Positions 42,037-53,750 of a stretch of 64,000 nucleotides of DNA are shown here, one piece after another. Source of the DNA: Amoebophrya sp. A120 (taxonomy: Eukaryota; Sar; Dinophyceae; Syndiniales; Amoebophryaceae). Position 1 is the first letter of the stretch. The number at the start of each line of letters is the position of its first letter. The position numbers and the translations under genes are program-made. Location of the stretch: assembly GCA_905178155.1 (NCBI GenBank), contig CAJINV010000010.1:3864587-3928586 (forward strand), given 5' to 3'. The notes beneath the pieces are model-generated. The model searched no databases. It saw nothing but the letters and a program-made list of their open reading frames with translations, and was not told the DNA's origin.

Positions 42037-43947
42037 ATGTCGCTCCGGACTCTCTTTTCTGCCTTTGAGGAGCAACTTGCGCTGTTCAACGCCACCGCAA
42101 CGCCTTCCGCCTCATCAACAACTAGAGCGCAAGTAGCGACTGCAAGAACAAGTATTACGCGGCCCACCGAGCAAGTCTTAGGAGGCGACACGGGCACGGG
42201 AAGTCTGAAACTACTACCTGGAGAAGCACACCATGGGAATCTGCTCTTGCCCAGTCAAGGCTCGATGCAGAGTACCAGACGAAAAAACTTTGCTACGTCG
42301 CACCTAGAAACTCGTCCCGTACGAGAAGCTGGCACTCCTTCAGCCGGTACTGGGTTCTTGTTCAGGTTGCAGCATCATGCTGGAGCAGTTGAGCCTCCCG
42401 CTCCTGCAACCCGGGGAATAAGAAGTAGCATCCTTGCTGCTTCTGATGTGGAAGCAGCAGCAAATTCGAAATTTCGAGCATTGAAAACCAAAACTACAAC
42501 CAAGAAAGCTGCAGGACGAGGACCGACTTCCTTCTACCTGGACTGTTCTGCGGAATCGGGCGCCATGGAGGTGATGCCGCGGTCGGTGAAGAACATGTGC
42601 CAGAAACTGCTGGACAAGTTTTACAAGAAGCGGTGGACCTACGGGTACTGGATGCCGCTGAAGCTCATTTACGACGACTGGACGGACCTGATGAAGTTTC
42701 AATTTAAGTGGCTGACGAAGAAGAACTACAACCCAATCATGCCGGAAGAGTTTCACTGGTTTTACAACACAAAAAGCCAGCAGTGGTCCCGGTGTACCGA
42801 GTGGCACATGAACCAGTGCGGAAAATTCACGGCCAAGTCGAGCTGGATTCCGGAAAAGTTCCGAAAGAGGTTATCCTGTGCAAAAGTATCGTATTCGTAT
42901 TGCAGTCAGGCACTAAGTACAAATCTTTTTCTTGAGGTAACTCCGGATTGCATCTCATGCTGAGGAAATGATGCACTTATACGAGTGCGATACTTTTGCA
43001 ATTCATAGAGGTTCTGTACCGACGATTGGTACGAATGCCAAACGCTGGAAGAGCCCTGGACCTACTTCGGCTTCCCGTCGATGCAGCAGTGGAACAGCAG
43101 TTGTGGGGTCGGGTATTAACGTGAAAAAAGCCCCAACCCCATACTCAAAATGCAATTTGTGTTGCTGGATTTGTGTACAGAAATGAACTTTGTATTGCAG
43201 CAAGAGCTTGTCGGCATCCTCTAAGCCCATTTGGGTACGCATCCGGCTAGCAGCTGAGCATAAGAAACAAATCTGGCATAGGCGAAAACGCATGGCAGAC
43301 TCGCTGTACATTGCGCCACATGGATGCCGTTTGCCTTGTACGCAAGACAAGGCTGATTTGTGGCCACAAATCAGCATCACAGGTTTCCTTTTCGATATGG
43401 GGAGGGGAGATTTTTCCTCACAATACCGGGCCAAGTTTGCTGACACCGCTGCTATCCGGGACCCCGCTGACGCAGTTGGGTAGCTGCAGTCGGGCAAGTG
43501 AGGTAAGGTCAAACTTTATGTTTTCTTGATAGAATGGCATGAAAAACGCGCGCTGTAATGCGGCGAAAATTTGTATGCCTATGGAGCAGTAGCAAGGACG
43601 CGGTGGCATGACGATGGTCCTCCACCTCGTTTCGGAACCGGTTCTAATTCTTGTGACTCCTGCGATATATTCACAAAAAAGAAATAAATCTATCAAAACA
43701 GGTCTGCCTCGTGCCCACCTTTTCCGGGACCGGCGCCTACCAACACTACTTCCGCGCGGCCGCGAAGGCCGTTGGGCTGACGCAAGAGCAATTGCAGTCC
43801 TGGACGAATTTGCAGGATTACCGTTGCAAGGACCTGGGAACGAATTTGAACAAAGAAATTTTGCAGATGCTGGAACGCAGCCCGGACACGAGGTTGAATA
43901 CTTCCAAATTGAACTGGCTCTGGGGGGACAAAACTGTGTTTTTCTGA
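42037..43947 (+). CDS. Uncharacterised protein with conserved-looking Trp/Lys-rich core
   Basis: Four exons (42037-42866, 43008-43108, 43426-43502, 43702-43947) give 417 residues; intron 43503-43701 is GT-AG, the other two breaks are IE-B and IE-D. The first 165 residues are low-complexity (A, T, S, R, P). From about 170 the sequence is dense in aromatic and basic residues (KKRWTYGYWMPLKLIYDDWT, then QFKWLTKKNYNPIMPEEFHW), with Cys in CTEWHMNQC and CTDDWYEC, and a helical end (LGTNLNKEILQMLERSPDTR). I do not recognise the family. There is no signal peptide or membrane segment. Stop TGA 43945. Confidence 0.7.
42872..43007 (+). mobile_element. Introner IE-B
   Basis: TATCCTGTGCAAAAGTATCG...GATACTTTTGCAATTCATA, TSD GAGGT perfect; at 136 bp the shortest copy here. 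Joined exons read KFRKRFCTDDW. Confidence 0.94.
43114..43425 (+). mobile_element. Introner IE-D, divergent left end
   Basis: Left TATTAACGTGAAAAAAGCCC, right GAGATTTTTCCTCACAATA, TSD TCGGG/CCGGG. The left TIR has drifted toward IE-C/IE-G-like CCCCAACCCCATA. Confidence 0.88.
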
Positions 43948-44995
43948 TTTATTTTACGTGGCGATTGCTTTGTTTCAATTTTGGAGACGGTTTTTGTCGG
44001 ACTTGTCGGAAGAGTTCTGTGTGTATGTACGATTGTATGTACGATCTATCCAACAAGAACGCGGTGCGTATTCTAGTATCAGTTTCTTTTTGAACTTTTT
44101 TTGCGGCACAGCAACATGCACAGACAGGCCTCCACAATGTTGCCCGGCCCTTGCCCAGGTCTATGTAGTATGACACTCGGCTCGGGAAACCTCGAGCTGC
44201 GCGATTTTGATTGCGCGACCAATTTCGTCCGGTCATTTCGGTTCCGCACCTCCCACTACAGATATATTGAATTTTTGAACCACAGCAGGCCAGTGTTGTG
44301 ATTTTCTGTGAAGATGTTCTTGCCGTGTTCGACGTTTTGCTTCTGAAGAAAATGTAGTGCCTTTATTAGTACTGTGCCACCTAGAGCTGCTTTCAAGAAG
44401 CTTACTCGTTATTTTACTTAAGAAGCCTGCAGCAGCTCCATGCACTTGATAGATTTTACGTCGTTCTTTTCTTCGGCGGAATCTTTCTATAAATTCTTTT
44501 CGTCAGTTTTCGTGCGAAATCGGAGTCGTTTTTGCTGCTCTCTAAAAATCGTCCGTGCTTAGTTTCATCGTGCAAAAACAAGCATTTGCAGCTCTGTCTA
44601 CTATCGTTGTCACAACTACTCACGCCTCTTGCAACTACTTCATTCCTCGCACGTTCCACCAGCTTGGTGTGGTGTAAGTGAGTGTACGCGAAGGAATACA
44701 GTACTTTAAAGACACAAATCAGGACCAGCACGGTAATTTGGTACTAAAATCCTTTCCTGTCGCGGAGGACAAGGGGCAATAACATCTTGTATTGCAGCTA
44801 AAAAGTCCTCGTGTAGTAAACCAACATAAACAAGAAGAGAAACTACAGGTGGCTTTCGGTTTCGTCGTTTCGCTTTTATTTCCTACCTACTTGTTTTTAC
44901 ACTCAATCTCAAAGTGTTAAGAAAGTACAAGTAAGTACCTACTAGATACAACTTCAGCCATACTACTTATTCCATTCGTCCCTTCGCGCCGGATC
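43948..44995. other. Intergenic region with a block repeated upstream of the next paralogue
   Basis: No gene. A block at about 44505-44565 (TTTTCGTGCGAAATCGGAGT and AAAATCGTCCGTGCT) recurs at about 48970-49033, 440-490 bases before the ATG of each paralogue. It may be a shared promoter element or duplication remnant. Confidence 0.6.
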
Positions 44996-47900
44996 ATGAA
45001 GAAGAAGACCAACGCCTTCGTCCTCACGGCAGTATCCACAGCCTCTTGGTGGCTTGAGCAGCAGCAACAGAACAGGAGCAACCTGCTGAATATTAGCCTT
45101 GTCCCTGGGTGCGTTGCGGTGGAAGTGTTGGCTTTGATGAAAAACAAGATGCAGGAAAACATGCAGGAGAGGATGAACAAAAAAACCGAGAGCAAGAGGA
45201 ACCCGCATGGAGACTGTGAACCCCTCCAAGAAGAATTTTACGAAACGCTGAACTGTTGCGATGACAAGGGAAAAAATACGCCCACTGCCGTAGTTGGAGC
45301 GGCCGACCCATGTGACGCTGCAAAGCAGGAGTTGCTGACCCTCAACGAGTACTGTCTCACTGGGCCCGGGAGAACAGACGCCTGCTGGTTGCGTCGGGGG
45401 ACGAAAAGTGTCGCCGATTACGATCAAGTGGAATTGGTCGACGCGGCAATGTGCGACACCATTGACAACGAGAAACAAGACCGGTGGTGGAAGCATCGGT
45501 GTGGGCAGGACGGGCTTGTCACCACGTGTGCAGCCACCTACAAGGACGTATGCATTGCAAAAATGTTTGTGTCTGGAAGAATGCAAGATTTGTGATGCAG
45601 GTTTTCCATGTCCCACGAGGTCTGGAATGCGAGACCCAGCATGACAGATTCTTTGAGGTCTCTAGCATGCCTTTCCTGCATGAGAAACTCCCTCTCAACT
45701 TGGTCAAAAGGGGACAGCTTTTGGCACTCATGCAACACAGATTTCTGCATGATTCGGATTTAGCATGACAAGTTGGAATCTTCCAGACCCAGACATTTTT
45801 GCAATCCATAGGACGCCGACACCTGCAACGACGCGGCCAGGACCGACTTATGTCATAGGAAAAAAGTGAATAGATGCAGCTACACATTTGAAGTGGCAAG
45901 TATACTTGCGGGATAGTGCTGCAGAGATCATCTCTGAGATGATAAGTAGGGAAAATACACGATATGTATGAAACTGAGCTCCCAAGCTGCATTGATTGCA
46001 TTGTCCGGCATGATATTAGACAACAAGTCTGTCTTGCTTGGCAGTCAGCTACTCAACGAATGTGTAACTGTTATGAAACGCTTAGTTTTTCTTTGTTCCA
46101 TACGAGACTGGGAAATGCCACTGGAATGGTACAACTTGTGCGTTTCGGGACTTCGGCACGGAAGACAACAAAGGCTTTTTCTTTTGCGATGCGCTAGCGG
46201 ACGAGAAGACCTGTGAACTGGCATCCACGCCGGGACAGGCGCCCTACGGAGGGAATTGTAGATGGTATGTGGGGTTGAAGTACTGCGACTACGTGGCTAG
46301 CTATGTAAGGAAAAAAGTGCTGCACACGTAAAACGTTCTTACGGTTACGACCTAGTAGCGAGAAGTGGGCCACGCATCCTCGCGTTCTTGGTTTTGCAGG
46401 ACCGAGGACCGCGCAGACAACCGTCTGTGGTGCCGCCCGACGACATAAGTAAGTACTTCCGAGCCCCCTGTAGTCATGATGCGTGTTATAATCGACGACG
46501 TCGTGTACCTGTAGGGTTAAACTTAATCTTAATATGTAAAGATCTCCGGTTTTTTGCAAGAGCAAGGTTTCGTCGTCATGCGCATGCAGAGAGAGCAAGT
46601 CTTCTGTTGAACGTCGGCCACCCCAAGCCAGGGGGGCGCACCCGCCTGGGCGAGCACTGGCTGCAGCCACCCGGCCCCAAAGAACAGGCACGCCACCTTT
46701 GTTCATCTTCCCCTCCTGCTCCCGATGTTCCGAGGGGAATGAAATATCCTGCGCCCGCCCAACTACAATTATATCGCACCGTGGCGCGCTCTTTGCCGCG
46801 TGCAAAATTTCAAATCGGCAACAGAAAAAAGCCCGCCGAATGCGTAAAAGCCAGGGGCCGCGATGGCTCTTCAGGCGGTCGCGAGCGGGCCCCACGGCAG
46901 CAGCGGCGCTGCGAATATGCGCAGCGCCGAGCAAAAATCCCGCGAAACCTCACGCCCGACTCAAGGTCCCGAAAGATGGCCGGCCCAAGAATCTTGGTTT
47001 TTTCCCGGTTTTTTTTTCCGCATCTGGCCAATTCTTGGCCAAAAAGGGCCTTTTTGGCCAAGAAATCCACTTTTTGGCCAAGAATTGGCCAAAAGGGAGA
47101 AAAAAATCCGGGAAAAAGCCAAGATTCTTGGTTCGGCCATTTGTTTGCGAGGAAGGATTTGGCTCATTGCTTGGCAATTTGCGAAGGAAAACGCCGCGCG
47201 GTGGGCCGCTTCCGAAGGGCTTCGTGGCCGCCACACCCATAGACGAAACGCGCCCGCGGGGGTCAGCAATCATCGCAGAGGTTGGGGCGCGCGGGAGCCC
47301 CCAGGACAAAGCCGCGCAGGCAATAACACACGCCCACACGACCGCAAAACGGCTGCGCCTGCTGCGACGTGAATGCCAGCGCCCAGGCCTTGAAGGGTGC
47401 AAAATAAGGCGCACCCGCAGGCATCGGCGCCGCCATTCTTTCTACAGTCAGGGCCCGGGACGGCGTGCGCTGTGTTGGCTGCTATGGCCCCGCGCTTTTT
47501 CCTGTTTTCGGTTTGCTTCTTTGGCAGCCAAGGGAGACTTCCCCCCGGATGTCAGTCAAACAGCAAGGCGAGCATATTTGAAAGCAGCCACCCAGGCTGC
47601 GGGGTTTTGGTTTGTTTTTCCGAAGCCAATTTTCCCGAGGGGCAACGGCCGGGCCTATGCAAGGCCATTCGCAGCCCGCAGGAGCGCCGCCGCTTATTAA
47701 GTTCTCCGTGTCCCGCCTCCTGGCGTTTTCCATGTATGCCAAGAAGTTCGCAGCAAAATTTGCTGCCAAACTACTAGCGGCGCCTCGTTGATTGTGTGCG
47801 CCAGCAGGCGCAGGGCGCAACCTTGGCTCTTCCTGGCGTCCCTTGCCCCCCCCCCCTTTGCGTGACTCTTTGTGATTCTGCTTTAGGCCACAGGCCTCGG

Positions 47901-48723
47901 CGAAGGAAATTTCGCTCGGTGTGCGGGGTGGCAGAGCTCGTAGGCGGGGTCTGTTGCCCATTTCGCCTGAAGTCATTGCGGCTTTATTTCGGTTATTGGT
48001 GTGCGGCCAAAGAGCAGGCCGACCGCTAACAGTGCTCGAGCAAAAGCATCGCCAAAGCATCCGCGTCAGGCCTTCCCTGCTTTCGGTTCTTGGCGGTGGT
48101 GGCCAGCCGGGCGTTGTCGTTTCGTCGGCACAGACATTGGCTGCGGACAGCCGAAACGGTGCGGACCACGAAAATTCTTGGTTTTTTTCGTGTCCCGTTT
48201 TGCATTTTGTCCGTTCATAGTTTTTTGCAAGAGCAAGGTTTCGTCGTCATGCGCATGCAGAGAGAGCAAGTCTTTCTTGTCCAAGTAGTTCTTTGTACTC
48301 TGCTCTAAAAAAACAGTTACTGGAATAAGTGGTGTAAAAATGAAGGCACTTTTTTCCTTTGATACCATTGCGGGAGCTGGAACCATGGCTCGTCCGGCTA
48401 GCGTGGCGGGGACTGCTGGAGACGCCAGCGGAAGTGGAGGTGAGAGCGCGGGAGGCGTCGAAGGCGTGGGAGTCGAAGGCACAGCAGGCGCCGTGGGAGG
48501 CGAAGGCACAGTAAGCGCAGGCGCAGCCGCAGGCGCAGGCGCAGGCGCAGGCGCAGGCGCAGGCGCAGGCGCAGGCGCAGGCGCAGGCGCAGGCGCAGGC
48601 GCAGGCGCAGGCGCAGGCGCAGGCGCAGGCGCAGGCGCAGGCGCAGGCGCAGGCGCAGGCGCAGGCGCAGGCGCGGGAAAAGAAGAAGTTGTGACGGACA
48701 CTGCCGAGACCACCTGCTGCTAG
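44996..48723 (+). CDS. Cys-containing putative secreted/surface protein, family member 1
   Basis: Exons 44996-45543, 45811-45892, 46107-46304, 46400-46448 and 48317-48723 give 427 residues with frame kept at every join. One break is IE-A; introns 45893-46106, 46305-46399 and 46449-48316 are GT-AG, the last holding a 1.6-kb insertion. The N-terminus is Lys-rich, then weakly hydrophobic (NAFVLTAVSTASWW), then GCVAVEVLALM and a basic segment, as in its paralogues. The middle has paired Cys; TGKCHWNGTTCAFRDFG and YGGNCRW match TGKCQW, KFRDF and FGGSCFW of the gene at 53751. The last exon encodes about 45 Gly/Ala repeats and ends TAETTCC. An extracellular or surface role is inferred. Confidence 0.65.
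45549..45810 (+). mobile_element. Introner IE-A
   Basis: TATGCATTGCAAAAATGTTT...TTTTTGCAATCCATA, TSD GGACG perfect. Joined exons read TYKDADTCN. Confidence 0.94.
46549..48274. repeat. 1.6-kb GC-rich insertion bounded by 55-bp direct repeats
   Basis: The 55-bp sequence starting GTTTTTTGCAAGAGCAAGG is identical at 46549-46603 and 48220-48274. The 1,616 bp between are GC-rich, contain a long palindrome, and carry overlapping open frames without domains. It lies inside the GT-AG intron 46449-48316. Confidence 0.8.
46981..47138. repeat. Long inverted repeat (hairpin)
   Basis: Arms of about 60 bases, CCAAGAATCTTGG...TGGCCAATTCTTGGCC on the left and its near-perfect complement on the right ending CCAAGATTCTTGGTTCGGCC, around a 30-base centre that is itself TTGGCC-rich. 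Confidence 0.85.
48529..48669. repeat. GCAGGC hexanucleotide repeat in coding sequence
   Basis: About 23 uninterrupted GCAGGC units encoding alternating Ala and Gly in the last exon of the gene at 44996. Unit length keeps frame, so copy-number change would lengthen or shorten the protein without breaking it. Confidence 0.95.
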
Positions 48724-49406
48724 AAGAGCGCCGCCAATAGCTTCTACAATGGCAAGCTTCTCCGGTTATTCAACTAGTACCTTCACAATAATAATTAGAA
48801 ACTCAAATTTGTTCTTCAAAGAGTCGGAGTTAATATCGAGGAATTTACCGCGCACAAAAAATTTCGCAGAGCAGCCCACTTCTTCAAACACCTGGACATC
48901 TTGTTCGACGTTTCTGCTTTAGTACATTGTGTCGCTCCTTTTGGTTTTTTTCTGTCGTATCGTTCATCTTTGCGTCATTTTTCGTGCGAAAATCGGCGTC
49001 TTCTTCGTTTCCCTGCAAAAATCGTCCGCGCTCTACTCATTCTCGTGCAAAAATCTTCTGCAGCACTAGGTGCTCGCAGCATTAGGTACTCTGTCGTGGT
49101 CACAAGTCAGGCATATTGCAATGGTTTCCTCGTATGTTGCTGCTGTAGTTTCGTCCACGTATTAATTGCACATGCTCTTCTTTGAAGACACAATTGGTTT
49201 AGGACGTCAATAATTTGATAAAACCTCCCAGGTAAAAGTTCCCTCTGGAAATAAAGATAAAGAACGGTAGAAGAAGTAGGAGAAGTAACGCAGCAACAGG
49301 TTCTTGTGGTCGCTTAAGTGTTTAGTACTTTGGTTTTCCCAGTTGTACACGACTTGAATAGAAGCGAGGGATCCATTTTTTCTCGCGTAAAGAACGAAAA
49401 CATACG
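48724..49406. other. Intergenic region between paralogues
   Basis: Contains the block shared with the upstream side of the previous paralogue (48970-49033) and one shared with its own downstream side (48853-48881, matching 52274-52303), consistent with segmental duplication. No gene. Confidence 0.6.
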
Positions 49407-52044
49407 ATGTCGCTGAACAGCAAGTCCTGCTCACTAAAAACGGCCGTTGCGGCCGTTTCGGGAGTGACCACGGTCTATTTCCCAGCGCCGACGTATGGAA
49501 GCGTCAGGATTGAAATCGACAAAGTTGCAATAGTTTCCCATGCATAAATTGCAAAGCATGAAGTGCCTTCCTTGCAGGGATTGCAAGACTGTCAGCCTAT
49601 TTGGGGTGAAGAGCCCGACTGTCAGCCTTTTTGGGGTCTGCGATAGAGCTGCTAAAGTGGCATGACAAAAAACGCCTTCTGTCCCTCAACAGCATAACAA
49701 ACTGGATTCAGACGGTGCCAAAATTTGTCATGCACCGCTTGGGAATTGGGCTTGCAAGAACTGATATCGATTTTATGCATAACAAACTATTTCAACTTTG
49801 ACGACTTCAATCCTGGCACTCCCATGCGACGTCGGCCGTGGAAATGCTGACTTTGGACAAAAGCCGGCGGGACAAGCTGCAGCGGCGAAAATCGCAGAAG
49901 GTAAGTACAACAAGAGCAAACTGATCTCAAAAAACATGGTTGATAGGCGATCGATTTCTCTATCTCTTCACCGGCTGACCGACTTCTTGTTCTTTTCAAT
50001 TATGGTTTCTTCTTGACATGTAGGTGAAGATATTTTATCAAACTAAAAAAAAGGCGCAGCACCAAATTCGCGCGGATGTTGATCCTATTGTCGAGGGAGA
50101 CGCGAAGCTTTGGCTTCCGGAGGAGAGCCCGGTAACCGAAGACACTGCATTCTCGGGTATCACTTCGACGCCGATCCGTGTCGCGGATTTGGTGAAAGAC
50201 CAAACGAAAATCTTCAGCGACCGCTCCTACGTCCTGAACGGCATTCCGAACTACCAGGACGACTGCATGTTCGTTCCCGTCACCACCGCTGACGGCGAGA
50301 ACCAAGGAGCGTGGCTCGCGGAGAACCGCCCGACGGATTCGGCGGTTACCTTCACCGTGACCCGCGCTGCCACCGTTTTTTTGGACATGTGGCGGTGCGA
50401 CAAGATATCAAGGTGGAAAATCCCCCCTCCCCGTATTTTTGAAAAGGTGTGTTTCCGAAAATTTGTGTTGCTGATTTGTGGCCACAAATCAGGTTTGTCT
50501 TGCAAGAAGACAAGCGCAGAGGCTTCCCTCCCATTATGGAAGCGATTTGGCATGCTGTTGGGCCTAGAGGGTAGCCGTTTGCCATGCTAACCAACTAGAC
50601 CCGGACGCCCCTATGATCTTGGCGAGGATCTGGCCGCAATGCCTTGCAGCAAGACAGGGCGCATTTGTGTACGCAAGTTCAGCATCAGAAGCTTCGTTTT
50701 GATATGGGGAGGGGGGGTTTTTCTTCTTGATACAAGATGACCACGGAGGAGTGGAAAACCGCGGCGGAAAGTGACGGCTGGAGCTATCAGAATGAAAAAT
50801 ACTCCCACCCCCGAACTTGAAAGCATTTGTGTTGCAAACCTTTCCAAATGAAACATTCGCCCTCTTGCATGTACCAGCAAGAGCGGCGCTTGTCTTGCAA
50901 GCGATGCGATACACGCCTAGACTCTGCATCAGAAAGATTCGCACTCCTTTCACGCATGACAAAAAGTTTTCATTTGGAAACTTAGCATCACAAATTTTTA
51001 CAATTTCAGGGGTGGGGGGCACTTTTCACTGTAATAGGAGCAGGTCCGCAGACTTGAACATGAACCCGATCGGCCTTTATGGAATGCAAATAGGTCTGGG
51101 TCTGGAACAAGATTCCGAGAGTTGTTCTCATGCTAGTTTCTTGGCACGACTCTGAACTCTGTATTGCGTGGCCACGAAGACCTCCTCTTGTAGTCTTATT
51201 TCATGCGAAAAATAAAACGGTGCTTCTCATGCGGAATACGCAACACAGAGCCACGAGAAAGTCTGTCCTGTTTGGCGGTAGTACATTGCAGTGCGCTTTC
51301 TGTTCACTGACATGCGTCACAAGTTTCCAGACCCAGACATATTTACACTTGATAGCCTTGTGCTCCACACCACGGGCGCCCACCATGGATCCCCACTCGA
51401 GGACGGCGGGATCTACGGGCCCGGGCAAGTGTACAGGAAGGACGTTCCGGCAGGCGAGGTCTCCGTTCCGGGCCTGGGGACGAAGACGTCTTTATCAAGA
51501 GGAAAAATCCCCCCTCCCCATATCGAAAAGGAAATCTGTGATGCTGGAGTTGCGTACACAGATCAGATTTGTCTTGCAGTAGAGGACTGCACGCAGATCG
51601 CCAGCCTACTTAGGGGCCTTTTGGTGTAGGCGCCTAGCATGGTAGACGGCTTCCCTGTAGTCCTTACAGCATTACAAATCGCCTGTATAGAGTGGCAGAG
51701 GGCCTAACTGGATTTGCCTTCTCGCAACACGGACAGGATTTGTGGTCACAAATCTGCGCCGCAAATTTTCGGAGGCATACCTTTTCGATATGGAGAGGGT
51801 GGATTTTTCCTCTCAATAGTCTTTCTACGGGGTTTGGGTCTGTCCAGACGAGAGCGAAACACCGATTGTCGCCGATGCTGGGGTTTACTGGCGCCCCGGA
51901 GCGGAGCCGGAAGCTTGCGCCCAGGAAGCGGGCGAAGCTGGGGTGTGCGGAAACTCGGGTGACACGCCGTGTGCGATCGTCAAGGGAGACGAGGAGGTGG
52001 ACGAAGAGGAAGGCGTGACGGAAACTACCGAGGGGTGCTGCTGA
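49407..52044 (+). CDS. Putative secreted/surface protein, family member 2
   Basis: Seven exons (49407-49488, 49827-49900, 50024-50400, 50733-50779, 51037-51072, 51355-51487, 51819-52044) encode 324 residues; intron 49901-50023 is GT-AG, the other five breaks are introners. The N-terminus SLKTAVAAVSGVTTVYF, then SAVEMLTL and a basic run, matches its paralogues and could be a signal or anchor. The body has a beta-rich composition: TRAATVFLDMWRCDK, later VYRKDVPAGEVSVPG and FYGVWVC, reminiscent of secreted beta-sandwich domains with a YRKDFPAG-type motif; this is a weak resemblance. The end is acidic and finishes VTETTEGCC. Stop TGA 52042. Confidence 0.68.
49494..49826 (+). mobile_element. Introner IE-I
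   Basis: TATGGAAGCGTCAGGATTGA...TCAATCCTGGCACTCCCATG, TSD CGACG perfect, last A changed to G. It splits the N-terminal exon between PAPT and SAVEM. Confidence 0.94.
50406..50732 (+). mobile_element. Introner IE-D
   Basis: TATCAAGGTGGAAAATCCCC...GGGTTTTTCTTCTTGATA, TSD CAAGA perfect. Confidence 0.94.
50785..51036 (+). mobile_element. Introner IE-C
   Basis: TATCAGAATGAAAAATACTC...GGCACTTTTCACTGTAATA, TSD GGAGC perfect. Only 47 coding bases separate it from the preceding IE-D. Confidence 0.94.
51078..51354 (+). mobile_element. Introner IE-A
   Basis: TATGGAATGCAAATAGGTCT...ATATTTACACTTGATA, TSD GCCTT perfect. Confidence 0.94.
51493..51818 (+). mobile_element. Introner IE-D
   Basis: TATCAAGAGGAAAAATCCCC...GGATTTTTCCTCTCAATA, TSD GTCTT perfect. 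Joined exons read TKTSFYGVW. Confidence 0.95.
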
Positions 52045-53750
52045 TGCTGAAATGACAGCACGTGGTCATCTTCTTCCCGAAGCAAATCTTTCAGGAGAAA
52101 CGCGCTCCTAATCGGACTTGCAAACCCCTTTACTATCGGCCTCCAGTATGTTCATCTTGATTTTCTGCAATCTCCTCGCGTTTTGTGCCTCTCGTCGCTC
52201 AGTACGATCACAATTTCAAAAGAATAAGAAGGTACGCAAAGTTTCAAAAAAGTTAGCACGCCCTTGTCTTGAGTACAAAAAATTTCACAAAGCAGCCCAC
52301 TTCAACTTAACCTCATTTTTCATGCATGTATTTTGGTAATTTTCATTTCATCTTCCAAGTATCTTCGCAGTATCACTAGCAATTTTTGCATCCAATATCT
52401 TTGCAGTCTTCACAATAAAAGTAAGTACTATTATACACACAACCACCAGTTCGTATGATTTAGATTTTCCGAATCGATTTTTTTATACAAATTTGCTTCA
52501 GATGGTGGTCCCCCAATAGAAAAAATAGGCTTTCGAAATTTGTCTTCTAAATTATCCGTCACACTTCAATTTCACCCCTTCTCGCACCCCGAAAAACATC
52601 AAGTATCCACCCTAGGAAATATGTATAAAGTCGTTCTTCTTCTTTTCCCCGATTTCTACTCACCGCCCAGACGGAGACGAGGTAGGGCACTAGGTTCTTT
52701 TGCGAATCCCGCCCACCAGGGGCAAAGTAGGAGCGAAGGGGATAAAGGAGAGCGGAGGAACAAGAAGAAGAATGACAACAAATAAGCTAGGCAGTCACTC
52801 TCATCTATGTTCTTGTCGTGTTTCACCCAAAATTTCTATCTTCCAGTGGTTAATCCCAAGAACCGCCCAGTCTTTGTCCACCGCATGAGGCGATAGCAAT
52901 TGCGTTTTTCACGTTAGACACGTCCTGTTGTTCCACATGCATCGCCGCCGCGTACGTCCACCACCACTCCACTGGAAAGGATCTTCGTTCAGTCTGTGTC
53001 ACATATTACATGCTCGTGAAAATTATAAGTCGTGGTGAGGTCGCTCTCGCTACTACACGACAGCATTATAGCAGATGATTTTGTAGTAACCAGCCACTGA
53101 AATGCAAAGGGTCGGCTTCGTACCAGGTGACGCTGCTTGTATGTGTTATTTTCCATCGACTCGTGCAACAATCCTTTTCCTTATCCCAGTAAACTCGTTC
53201 TTGTGGTTATCGTTCGTCGTCCAACAAATAAATCTGACGCTCGTCGTTGGGTGCCGTTTCGGTATTTCCACTTGGAGAAGGAATTTCGATTTCCTTCGTT
53301 CGGTTGAGGACAAGATAGAAGAACTCGTTCAGGAACAACTGACTTAGTTTGTAAAAAAGTTTTCCAGGACGAGGACAAGGATTTCATCGTGTCGTCGTTC
53401 TCGTTGCTGCGTCCGCGGCGTGCGTCTTTTTTTTCTCGTCACTCCACCTCGAGAAGTACTTGCTTGTACTACTTCCCGGCTGTGACGAAATAGATATCTG
53501 ATTTTTTCCTTTATATACCATTGCTGAGATGATATTACCGAAACACGACGAACAGCAGGATTTGTAAATTGGGCCTCCTAGTATCCCCAGGACGGCACAA
53601 TTCCATTTCCAAGTACAACCACCCGCCTTTTTCTCAACCACTTTTCTTGTTTGTGAAGAACGACAGTATTATTTACACTTATTCACGCCAAAAATTCAGA
53701 AACGCAACACTGTAACTACTTTCTCTCAACAACAACATCGCACTAAAGCT
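52045..53750. other. Intergenic region
   Basis: 1.7 kb without a recognised gene. 52274-52303 repeats the block at 48853-48881 that follows the previous paralogue. Confidence 0.55.

Noticed and set aside
46388-48060. Open frames up to 333 codons on both strands
   Set aside because: Located within an insertion bounded by 55-bp repeats inside a GT-AG intron; composition follows GC bias and a palindrome.
48066-48713. 215-codon minus-strand frame of Ala-Pro repeats
   Set aside because: Mirror of the GCAGGC repeat; the + strand frame continues from upstream exons and ends like its paralogues.
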